Below, piece by piece: positions 56,801 through 64,000 of a stretch of DNA of 64,000 nt (its first letter is position 1; every line of letters starts with the position of its first letter). The notes under the pieces are model-generated. The model was not told the origin of the DNA. It made no database searches and saw nothing but the letters and a program-made list of their open reading frames with translations. The position numbers and the translations under genes were made by a program. The DNA comes from Leishmania infantum JPCM5 (lineage: Eukaryota; Euglenozoa; Kinetoplastea; Trypanosomatida; Trypanosomatidae): NCBI RefSeq assembly GCF_000002875.2, contig NC_009389.2:28501-92500 (forward strand), written 5' to 3'.

Positions 56801-59749
56801 GCAGCTGCTGCACTTCAGTCGCAGGCGCCGTACGCCGTGCTGGACCCCGCCGTCGACTTCCCGCGCGCCACCCTCATTGGCCCCTTCGACCGCGACATCC
56901 AAAATGCCCACCTCGTCCAGGCGCTGCATCGTGCCCTGGACCTTCGCCACCAGTACTGCTCGCTGCCGCTACCACCCGAGCCTTCCTCCAGCGCTGGCGC
57001 CGCCGCTAGCGACTCTGTGAGCAACAGTGACGTCAAGGCCGGCTGGCTGGCGGCGCTGACTCACGACCCGCACGCGGTGCTGCCGCACCCAACACAGTCG
57101 ATGAGCTGGGCCTTCAAGGGCACCGTGCCGTCGTCGTCGCCGCATAAAAAGACGAGCGGAGGACATGCCGCTGGCGCCACCGGCGCGTCCTCGATGGTGC
57201 ACGGCGCCAGCTCGTACCTGCAGTTTGACGAGGATGAGTGGAAGTACAAGACGGTTGAGGGCATCATTGTGCCGCATGAGGTGCACCAGATTCCGCGTCT
57301 GCCGCAGGACATGTACCACTACACGGAGTTCTGCAATCACGTCGAGGAGATACGTTGTCTTATCGACAACATCCGCGTCCGAGACTTTGCACTGCGACGG
57401 CTGCAGCTGCTAGAGCACCGCTTCAAACTACACGCGGCGGTGAATCATAGCCGCGAGCTCGGCAGCACAGCGGCGCGTGCGTCGCACAACCGCGACTTTT
57501 ATCAGTCGACCAAGGTGGACAACAACATTCGCATGGAGACGGGTATGACAGCGCGCCAGCTTCTCGCCTTCATCGTGGATAAGGCGACGCACAACGGCGA
57601 CGATATTGTGTCGCACCCCAAAGGCAAGGAGCCGCAGACGCTGCGCCAGCTGCTTGCGGACCTGCACATCACGGCAGACACGCTGACGGTGGACGACTTG
57701 AACGTGCAGGCCGGTGCAACATCGAGCAACGGCGGCGCGCCGCAGAATCCGTTTGCGTCGGAGGGGCAGCAGCAGGACGAGCTGCTGACGCTGCTGTTGA
57801 AGACAGACAACCAGATGAATGGCCGCTACTTCGCGGAGCTGACGAAGCGCACCTTCGAGGAGCTGTCGCGCGATCAGCACACCTTCTCGGAGAGCCGCCT
57901 ATCCGTCTACGGCGCCAGTGCCGAGGAATGGGCGCTGCTGTCGCACTGGTTCGACACCCACGGCATGTCCTCCTCGCACAACCAGTGGGTGGTGCAGGTG
58001 CCGCGCATCTACAGCTCCCTCCGCAAGGCGGGCCGCGTCGCCAGCTTTGCCGAATACCTCGAGCACGTCTTCGAGCCCCTGTGGCGCATCTCGCTGCACC
58101 CGAACAGCGACCCTCGTCTTTTCCACTTCATCAACCACATTGCCGCCTTCGACTGCGTCGAAGATGAGCGGCGGCCGGACGTGCCCCTGCACCTGGCGAT
58201 GCGCTCCCCGCACGAGTGGACAACGGAAGACGAGCCACCGTACAACTACTACCTCTACCACCTGTACGCCAATCTGCGCTCGCTGAACCGCTTCCGGCAG
58301 CGGCGCCGCTTCTCTGTCTTCTCCTTCCGCCCCAGCTGCGGCGAGGCCGGCAGTGTCGACCACCTCATTGGCGGTTTTCTGCTGGCGCAGGGCGTCAACT
58401 ACGGCGTGCGCCTCGCCGACAGCGCGCCGCTGCAGTACCTCTTTTACCTGGCGCAGATTGGTGTGACGCTGAGCCCGCTCAGCAACAACACGAAGCTGCA
58501 GTTGAACTACCTGCACAACCCCTTCCCGCAGTTCTTCAGGCGTGGGCTGCGCGTCTCGCTCGGCACGGATAGCCCGCTGCTCTACCACCACACGCAGGAA
58601 CCGCTGCTCGAGGAGTACTCTATCGCCTCCAAGATATGGAAGCTGAGCCCGAACGACCTCTCCGAGGTGGCGCGCAACAGCGTGCTGCTGTCGAACTTCA
58701 GTTTAAAGTTCAAGGAGGAGAAGCTCGGTGCCATGCACTTCCTTTCCAGTAGTGCCGGCAACGACGTTGCCAAGACGCACCTGTCCGACGTACGCGTCGC
58801 GTACCGTTTCGAAGCATATCACACGGAGGTGGGCTTCCTTGAGTACATCTCCGGCCTGCATTTTCACCGCGCGTTGCTGACGCTCGAAATGGAGGCGCAG
58901 TGCATGCAACTGTACGGCGTCAACGCGAACGACAGCAGCGGCAGTACCGGTGGTGGCGTTGTCGTCCTCATCGACAAAACCCCGAAGGAGGCAGACCTTG
59001 TGAAGCTGGAGGCACAGCGCACGTGCATGCAGCGGCAGCTGCGGGAGCTGACCAGTGCCGTCAGCGAGCTCCACAGGCAAAACCGGCTCCTCACAACGAA
59101 GCTCGCAGAGGAAAAGGAGCGTGATCAGCTGGCGGCGCAGCTGCGCCGCCGGCGGGTCGATGCCAAGTTACGTGAGCTGCAAAACCTCGTGACGCAGAAA
59201 GAAGTGCGCCCGCACACAAGGGCAGCATCAGAGCACCAGCAGCCGCGGGATACGCCGGACGACGATAAAGGCGATGTGGACGCCGACAAGAGCGGCGTTC
59301 CATCCGTCCCTCATCAGCTGACGCCGTGTGCGGCTTCGGTGGTGTCGCCGTCGCCGCTCTCCTCTATGTCGCTGCGGGCAGGTTCGGCGGCTGCGAGCGT
59401 GCCACCAGCTGCAGTGGCGTCAGTCGCTACGCCTAGCGCGCTTCCACCACCGTCTCCGCCAACTCTTCACGCACCGGCCGACAGCGCCAGCAGTACGCTG
59501 CGCAAGCAGCAGCAGCAGGGCGACGCCGTGGCGCAGACACGTCGACTGCTGGCGCACACGGAGTCTCTATGGCGCACCTCCTTCGTGCAGGCCGACGGGC
59601 TGCACGGGGCGGATGGCGGCAGGGGCAAGCAACCGCTCCCGCAGCTGCCTCCGTTGGAAGCCACCATCACCTCCTCTTCCTCGCAGCCGTCGGCGTCACC
59701 TTCGTCACTGCGCAAGCGATGGTCACCATCGCCACTCGTCGATGATTAA
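53819..59749 (+). CDS. Tandem AMP-deaminase-like protein, both domains apparently inactive
   Basis: A 1,976-residue protein with two AMP-deaminase-fold domains, usually annotated as AMP deaminase (AMP to IMP). Domain 1 covers about 270-900 and domain 2 about 1155-1690. Family landmarks in domain 2 include RRLQLLEHRFKLH, NRDFYQSTKVD, LLKTDNQMNGRYF, WVVQVPRIY, LAQIGVTLSPLSNN and EPLLEEYSIASKIWKLS. Domain 1 keeps QEPLLEEYTTAAKMHRLS. The active site is lost. Of the HxH metal pair, domain 2 has Asn1236/Arg1238 and domain 1 Cys347/Gly349. HCGEAG is SCGEAG (Ser1506, with Glu1509 kept) in domain 2 and unrecognisable in domain 1. The catalytic His of the SHG motif is Tyr1528. The DD pair is Asp1584-Ser1585 in domain 2 and Leu834-Asn835 in domain 1. 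Other parts are a disordered N-terminus with nine Gln (240-248), a coiled coil at about 1720-1790 and a Ser/Pro-rich tail. The role is perhaps regulatory. An alternative start is 53900. Confidence 0.9.
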   Translation: MSVHATEEAISPPSISGHAGRQHSTSIMCAEDRADNSSGAGSSAAAFRSSSCVSATASAGGVAAGGPLTSWRRSFSPSSAANALSGGCAPITTVHSNSGVGSGASTQSRLRPSSLQHCRASSVMWGGLVGARGGTAAAGSNTNASAVTNVYTLQLPGDDGGVEMAAAKPLLLGALRMRETYKGVDKGHCEVGIGGTGSGASNSLTSAATLAADASRATHSMQGVPHPPQPASQSQHLQTQQQQQQQQQVPSPPLMTGPTTLQQVDGVFHWSDEKTPIASWAQFRADVLALAACVQDPSCVAASKYRLEVLEEKYHLHRLYNADVEENSDHYRRGGGLFANACRVDTCVGAATAMNAQVLVEYIQRTVDERGDDIVGVSDSTPLGRGLATAGASGGSSGVVGASGGEQLTLARVCELLDFPEPYLLTVEGLGLQPSVNRALPYYDALDPSMNGGGRNSAALLRLFLSLDQRPQWGAYLAGVVLPCLRRNELRTGGVQATEMTLEITGALAQEWENTAAWVRTHELDSFCSNQFQLAFPVTKWCSRGGSVGSGAFSFFDMHVGRAYSGEACDDRSITANNMHGVGRGPSDSVANGNAASAAALPPGASSDEAVNYDNYQQLLDHIFLPLFMATLAPEDPKYVDLATLLQHTGAILLTGNENADVMGSTAAGGGEHGCANGTRADGGAAAGKAAALHVDAMSTDWRRRPADTPYTEPVSLTYLCYYIWANLCSLNALRRRRGQNVLQLRVVASSATMPNTSSAHDASLLLLSYLIADVVVDAVALDRQPVLQYLYGLHQIGVAMCPIARSSLGTTSLDEHPVARLLWRGLCVSLCTLNPLYYHSSQEPLLEEYTTAAKMHRLSPTDISEMALYSVCMSSFEDEVKASWVGAGLLRDGWRANAVELTSVPTARLQLRYESWTAERKLLLPPSGSPAGFPTGAAGSVAEIGSPLDDTQSMVRRDMATAARRFTTTPSPHRNASNALAPDGQAGMGLTGGAAAALQSQAPYAVLDPAVDFPRATLIGPFDRDIQNAHLVQALHRALDLRHQYCSLPLPPEPSSSAGAAASDSVSNSDVKAGWLAALTHDPHAVLPHPTQSMSWAFKGTVPSSSPHKKTSGGHAAGATGASSMVHGASSYLQFDEDEWKYKTVEGIIVPHEVHQIPRLPQDMYHYTEFCNHVEEIRCLIDNIRVRDFALRRLQLLEHRFKLHAAVNHSRELGSTAARASHNRDFYQSTKVDNNIRMETGMTARQLLAFIVDKATHNGDDIVSHPKGKEPQTLRQLLADLHITADTLTVDDLNVQAGATSSNGGAPQNPFASEGQQQDELLTLLLKTDNQMNGRYFAELTKRTFEELSRDQHTFSESRLSVYGASAEEWALLSHWFDTHGMSSSHNQWVVQVPRIYSSLRKAGRVASFAEYLEHVFEPLWRISLHPNSDPRLFHFINHIAAFDCVEDERRPDVPLHLAMRSPHEWTTEDEPPYNYYLYHLYANLRSLNRFRQRRRFSVFSFRPSCGEAGSVDHLIGGFLLAQGVNYGVRLADSAPLQYLFYLAQIGVTLSPLSNNTKLQLNYLHNPFPQFFRRGLRVSLGTDSPLLYHHTQEPLLEEYSIASKIWKLSPNDLSEVARNSVLLSNFSLKFKEEKLGAMHFLSSSAGNDVAKTHLSDVRVAYRFEAYHTEVGFLEYISGLHFHRALLTLEMEAQCMQLYGVNANDSSGSTGGGVVVLIDKTPKEADLVKLEAQRTCMQRQLRELTSAVSELHRQNRLLTTKLAEEKERDQLAAQLRRRRVDAKLRELQNLVTQKEVRPHTRAASEHQQPRDTPDDDKGDVDADKSGVPSVPHQLTPCAASVVSPSPLSSMSLRAGSAAASVPPAAVASVATPSALPPPSPPTLHAPADSASSTLRKQQQQGDAVAQTRRLLAHTESLWRTSFVQADGLHGADGGRGKQPLPQLPPLEATITSSSSQPSASPSSLRKRWSPSPLVDD
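54536..54562 (+). repeat. CAG-type repeat encoding nine glutamines
   Basis: In-frame CAG run (ending CAA) in the disordered N-terminal part of the AMP-deaminase-like protein, residues 240-248. Confidence 0.85.
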
Positions 59750-61169
59750 CGGTAGAGAGAAACAGAGGCGGGGGCGATGTGGGAGAAGTGGGAGAAGCGA
59801 ATATGGAGAGGGGGAGGGCGGCGACGGCGGCTGCAGACGTCGGCGAGATGGCATGCCCATGTCGCATCAGCCGCAAGAGCTTTCTCTTCTTCCCCCCTCC
59901 CCGCCACATCCTCTGTCTGCCTGCCAGTCTGATCTCTCCTCACCCACCCACCCACACGCAACCTTGCGCTGCCAATGTCAGCGCCGTGGGCCTCGCACAC
60001 CTGCACGCCCACTCGTCTGGGGCGGCAGTCCAGGGACGGACGGCGCAGAGACGTCCCTGGCCGCGCCCGCGTGCGGATGTACCTGTGCGTGCAGCCGTTC
60101 TGTGCACACGTGCGTGTGTCTTCTCCTCTTCATGTTCTTCACCATCATGTACAGTAGCACTCGTGCGGCACGGCGGCGGCGGCGATGGTGGTGGTCGCCG
60201 CCGCCGCCCTGTTCCTTTATGTATGGCATGGTCCATCAATGACGGCTTGTGCGCACAGAGGCGTGTCGGTCTCTGTACAGAGATCTGCATGGCGTATGCG
60301 TGTGTATGCGCTGTCCTTCAGCACAGAATAGAAAACGAGTGCGCATCCCCCCCCTCCTCCTCCTCCGCTCTCGCCCAAAGTGAGCGAAGGAAGTGGCGCT
60401 GGTCGCAGCCACGAGGAAAGAGTTGCTCATCCAGAAGCAACGTGAATGAGGAGGACGACAGTGCGGGAGCAGGGAGAGGTGGCGCACCACACAGGGGAAG
60501 CTTCCCCTCCCCAACGTAGACGTCCTTTCTTCACGCCGCCGCCGCCACCATATCAACCTCGCAGTTGTTGCCCTGATGTAGGCAATGACACACACACACA
60601 CACACACACACACATGCTCACACACATCTCCGTTGCACCTTCCCTTCCTTATCTTTCCATTGACCTTACCTTGCTCCTCTATACACGCACTTGCACCCTC
60701 ATCCCATGCGTGCGTTACCCCGTTGTGGTGTACGCGCAGGCAGCTCAAGAGGGCATCTCTTCATGCCTTGGTCTTCACCGCCGTGCCCCTCCCGTCACTC
60801 GCATCGACTTACTGAAGCGACGCGCTTGCTTTCAAAATAGCGATACCTTTATGCGTCTGCTTGCAGGTAACATCCCCACTATCCACTCGTGAGCTCGCCC
60901 GGAGACTCACGTCTTCTTTTCGGCGTATCTCCCGAGCCCGTCCCCGTCAGACGTTGTGCCGTAGTAGACTTTAGCCTCCCTCCCTCTCTCTTTACCCTTG
61001 TGTAGTGGATGTAGCGTCGCGTATACGTAGAGGCAGTAGTAGTCGTCTCTCCCACCCCCTCCCTCTCTGGCTGCCCCCCCTTTCCGCTTTCGCCACTGTG
61101 TGCGAGCTTGCCTCTCCCCTCCCCTTCCCCCCCTCTCTCTCTTGCGTTGTTCGTAGTCGCACGAAGACC
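59750..61169. other. 1.4-kb spacer
   Basis: No supported gene. Notable parts are GGC/GGTGGTCGCC repeats at about 60172-60210, a 27-base AC microsatellite at 60588-60614 and C/T-rich leader DNA at 61048-61145. The AG near 61155-61165 is a plausible acceptor. Confidence 0.45.
60588..60614 (+). repeat. AC microsatellite
   Basis: Twenty-seven bases of uninterrupted AC in the spacer between the AMP-deaminase-like and MECR-like genes. Confidence 0.9.
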
Positions 61170-62516
61170 ATGCGCAGTTCACGTCATCTGTGTGGCCTGC
61201 CCACTGTCCGGACTGTCGCGGCAACGGGCTGGCGCTACCACCGTCACGGGGCACCGGAGAAGGTGCTACAGTATGAACGGTATCGTGTCCCCTTCGACCG
61301 CACGAGTAAGCAGGTGGTGGTGAAGATGTTAGCGGCGCCAGTCCACCGGCATGACAAGAATCTTATCGAAGGTCACGGGGGCCCGATAGCGGTGCCCAAG
61401 GCGTGTCTGCCACACGTCGCCGGTGTCGAGGGCGTCGGCGTGGTCGAGGAGGTCGGCTCCAACACGAAGCTAGCGCTGAAGGAGGGGGACATGGTGTGGA
61501 TCAACAACCCCTCCGTTGGCAGCTGGGCGACGCACATCGTCACGGATGCCGAGAACCTCGATGTCGTGCCTTGCCGCGCGGATGTCGATATTGAGTACCT
61601 CGCCTCGCTGTCACTGTTCCACACGGCGTACCATCTCACACACGACTTCGTGAACATCCAGCCGAACGACGTCGTGCTGCAGACCGGCGCCTCCTCGTCC
61701 ATCGCGCAGATCTGCCAAGGCTACCTGCGCGCCAAGGGTGCGAAGCTCTTCCAGACGATGCAGCTGGGCCGCACAGAGCACGCCCACCTGCTGGCCTTCT
61801 TCAAACTGCGCGGTGCCTTCGCGGTCGTGCCATACAACTACGCCCGGACGAACTACATGCGCCGCCTTCTCTCCGACGTGCCGCCGCCGAAGCTGCTGCT
61901 GAACCACACCTGTGGTGGGTACGCCTCGAACCTCGTCAACCTGCTCGGCGACAACGGCGTCTGCGTCACGTACGGCAACACGAGTCATCAGCCGATGCAG
62001 ATCTCCAACATGGACGCGATCGCGCGCGGCGTTCAGTTAAAGGGCTTCTTTCTGCCGAGCTGGATTCAGCGGCACACGCGCGAAGCTCGCATGCGGGTGC
62101 ACCAGAACGTGGTGGAGAGCATGACCATCACGCAGGGTCACGGCATCTTTCGCGCACAGCGGTTCAAGATGGACGGCGACTCGGCGTTCGCCTTCAGCAA
62201 CGCCTGGGACGCCCCGCTCGCCTCGCGCAAAGCAGTGTTGCGCATAGTCGGCGAGTACGGTGAGTGGCGTCGCCCGCGCTCTGACCAGGCGGGGTGGAAC
62301 ATCGGGCGCGCCGTCTGGGAGGACATGCTGCAGCAGATGTGGGAGTCCGCCGGCACGACGGAGAACCCGCAGTCGATGAAGTACTACACGCCCTTTGACG
62401 ACATCCACTCGTCCTTCTACGACGCGAAGCAGTCGAAAGAGTTGGGGCACCGCGACGTGTTCTTCCGTCGTCCCAACGCACCGCGCCACAACGCCGCCGA
62501 GCAGCAGCAGCAGTAG
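61170..62516 (+). CDS. MECR/ETR1-like medium-chain reductase, catalytic tyrosine missing
   Basis: A 448-residue zinc-free medium-chain dehydrogenase/reductase resembling mitochondrial trans-2-enoyl-CoA/ACP reductase (MECR, yeast Etr1), the last step of mitochondrial type II fatty acid synthesis. The N-terminus (MRSSRHLCGLPTVRTVAATG) is a good presequence. Family landmarks are LAAPVHRHDKNLIEG (54-68), VAGVEGVGVVEEVGSN (83-98), GDMVWINNPSVGSWATHIV (106-124), DVVLQTGASSSIAQ (167-180), LLNHTCGGYASNLVNLLGDN and GVQLKGFFLPSWIQRH. Two departures matter: the Tyr that follows the [MN]IQG motif in MECR is Gly70 here, and the Rossmann Ser-Gly-Val-Gly region reads SSSIA. An about 120-residue C-terminal extension beyond the usual end is Tyr/Trp-rich and ends in poly-Gln. 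The start is the first ATG in frame (61170); the longer frame begins with GTG. The enzyme may be inactive or act on another substrate. Confidence 0.78.
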   Translation: MRSSRHLCGLPTVRTVAATGWRYHRHGAPEKVLQYERYRVPFDRTSKQVVVKMLAAPVHRHDKNLIEGHGGPIAVPKACLPHVAGVEGVGVVEEVGSNTKLALKEGDMVWINNPSVGSWATHIVTDAENLDVVPCRADVDIEYLASLSLFHTAYHLTHDFVNIQPNDVVLQTGASSSIAQICQGYLRAKGAKLFQTMQLGRTEHAHLLAFFKLRGAFAVVPYNYARTNYMRRLLSDVPPPKLLLNHTCGGYASNLVNLLGDNGVCVTYGNTSHQPMQISNMDAIARGVQLKGFFLPSWIQRHTREARMRVHQNVVESMTITQGHGIFRAQRFKMDGDSAFAFSNAWDAPLASRKAVLRIVGEYGEWRRPRSDQAGWNIGRAVWEDMLQQMWESAGTTENPQSMKYYTPFDDIHSSFYDAKQSKELGHRDVFFRRPNAPRHNAAEQQQQ

Positions 62517-64000
62517 TCGTAGCTGATGGCAACACGCCACATGCATGCGTGTGTTCGCGGAATGGGGAGAGCGCAGCACACTACTGCTCCACCTCACAAA
62601 ACAGGAAGAGGTGAACCACGCACAAGGCGATGCACGATTTGCCGCTTGCGTGGTTCTGCCGCTCCTAGTGTGTCCTTCTCTTGTTGATGGCAGCCCGAGA
62701 AGCCGAATGGTGTGTTGGCGATGGCACTGCACCCTGAGAGCGGGGGGGGGGGGGGGGGCAACGTTGGTGAGCGTTGTCGTCGCCCTTGCGACCTCTCGTG
62801 CTCGTCTTCGCTGTCGCTCTCCTTCTCCCTCCCTGAATGTGTGTGATGATTGCCTGAGCGGCGGACGAGTCCGTGCAATCGGCAGCCCCTACCACCATCA
62901 ACCCTCTTTCCGCGTCGTACAGCGCAGAAACGGATGAAAGCAGGGGCGCGCGCCGGGGCAGAACCGTCGCGGAGCTTCCCGGCCGAAGGAGGGCGTGTTT
63001 CTACTCGTATTCAGCGTGTCGGCCTTTGTGCGCGTGCGGCTATTCTTATCTCTCCCCACTCCACCCCGCTGTTGTTGGTGTTGGTGTTTTGCGAGCACCG
63101 GCGTGGGAAGGGACGGCTGGAAGCCAACGGCCACAACGAGGTAACGAGCAAGGCGAAAGGAACAACGGAATCGCCGTCCAGTGTGGCAGGGTGTACCCCC
63201 AGTGGATGTAGGAGGAGGCCCGTGTGTGTCCGTCCGTGACCGGGCGGCGGAACAAGGACGATGGTGTAATTTCCTTCCCTTTCCACTTGCCGTGTGTGTG
63301 TGTGTGTGTTTGTGTGTGTATCGGCGTAGATGGCGCCTGCCATGCCGAGTGCTCGCCCGATTCCCTCTTGTGCTGCTCTCTGCGGTACGGCCGCCCACCC
63401 CCTCCCCCACCTTCGCCCCCTCTACTCTTTTTTTTCCGCCTCACTCCTGCGTATATGTTTTCCAACGACACGCGCACGCACGCCTACGCCATGCTTGCCT
63501 CCACATGTGCCCTGTCTCGCTCTCTGTGCACGCCTACCGTCGTTCCTGCAGAGCTGCTTTACCACCAGTCGCGTTGTCTTTCGCGCCAGGCTCTCGCTGC
63601 AGTGTGTTACTGTTGGACGAGGGTTGTGTGTTCTCTATGCGGCTTCTGTCGCTGCTCTCTGCCCGCCTGTGACACGTGTGTGTATGTGTGTGTGTGTGTG
63701 AGCCGTTGCCAACGTCTTCCTTCGGGTCTTTCCCTTTCAGGCATTTTTCGGGTCGTGGCGCGGGGAGGTCACGCACGCATCGCATCGGTCCAGCGAGGGG
63801 AAAAAACAGCCAGACAGAGGGAAGGGGGCAGCGGTGCTTCGTCGAGGGACCGCGACAGAACCCGCTCGTGCTCTCTCCCCGTTCAGGTACTTCAGCAGTT
63901 GCGTTGTACGCACCCGACACAGACACCTAAGCACGCATATGTGCTCGCCAGTGTCAACACCTGCGGTGAGGACCCTTGACGGGGTGCGGTGTTGGACGGC
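62517..64000. other. 3' flank to the end of the window
   Basis: No supported gene. A G17 homopolymer lies at 62742-62758 and a TG run at about 63293-63318. C/T-rich DNA at 63398-63440 and a TG run at 63678-63700 follow. The next gene of the cluster presumably starts beyond 64000. Confidence 0.45.
62742..62758 (+). repeat. G17 homopolymer
   Basis: Seventeen consecutive G on the + strand in the 3' flank of the MECR-like gene. It is prone to length error in sequencing and can form quadruplex structures. Confidence 0.85.

Noticed and set aside
53819..59749. Plain annotation as an active AMP deaminase
   Set aside because: The fold is right, but zinc ligands and catalytic residues are replaced in both domains, so an activity claim is not supported.
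63224..63979. 251-residue ORF near the end of the window
   Set aside because: It is low-complexity Val-Cys and Pro-rich sequence from TG and C/T repeats, typical of spacers here.
1..64000. tRNA, rRNA, snoRNA clusters, CRISPR arrays or a strand-switch region
   Set aside because: I saw no cloverleaf-like A/B box sequences, no regularly spaced repeats, and no change of coding strand. Small RNA genes cannot be excluded by eye.

Overview
The window looks like nuclear DNA of a Leishmania species (Trypanosomatidae), probably the region on chromosome 4. It is GC-rich with high third-position GC. All 19 genes I can support lie on the + strand, have no introns, and are separated by long pyrimidine-rich, dinucleotide-repeat-rich spacers typical of polycistronic, trans-spliced transcription. 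The strongest marker is the first gene: a 262-residue DNA topoisomerase IB small subunit with its active-site Tyr222 in an SKINY motif. That protein is the catalytic half of the kinetoplastid-specific split topoisomerase. I cannot name the species with confidence.

Layout. Positions 1-11 kb carry topoisomerase IB small subunit, an EEF1A-lysine-methyltransferase-like enzyme, a small coiled-coil protein and a 1,872-residue helical-repeat (PPR-like) protein. Positions 11-21 kb carry a GEX1/Kar5/Brambleberry-like nuclear-fusion protein, a coiled-coil protein, the exosome cap subunit RRP40 and two proteins without recognisable function. Positions 21-42 kb form a membrane and surface gene cluster: five secreted, Cys-rich proteins with GPI-like tails. 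Two of these have an N-terminal beta-helix-like domain and two have Ser/Thr-rich stalks or linkers. They are followed by two single-span membrane proteins, one of which may have a C-type-lectin-like ectodomain. The cluster is built by duplication: a 1,295-bp block (gene end plus 3' flank) and a 319-bp 5' flank are each present twice, and a 154-bp 5' flank of the first surface gene reappears downstream with no gene behind it. Positions 42-64 kb carry a GRAM-domain protein, a very long RluA-type pseudouridine synthase, a TPR protein, mitoribosomal uL29m (MRPL47), a 1,976-residue tandem AMP-deaminase-like protein and an MECR/ETR1-like reductase.

The most interesting points are these. (1) The AMP-deaminase-like gene has two deaminase-fold domains, and both have lost the zinc-binding histidines and other catalytic residues, so it is probably a double pseudoenzyme. 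(2) The GEX1-like gene is a karyogamy candidate, relevant to the rarely seen sexual cycle. (3) The surface array shows recent sequence homogenisation and a scar of a lost copy. (4) The MECR-like protein lacks the catalytic tyrosine of its family. The genes are not an operon in the bacterial sense; co-transcription here does not imply shared function, although several products (uL29m, the PPR-like protein, the MECR-like protein and perhaps the pseudouridine synthase) are plausibly mitochondrial.

Starts were chosen at ATG codons. Functions come from motif reading only; no database search or structure prediction was run.
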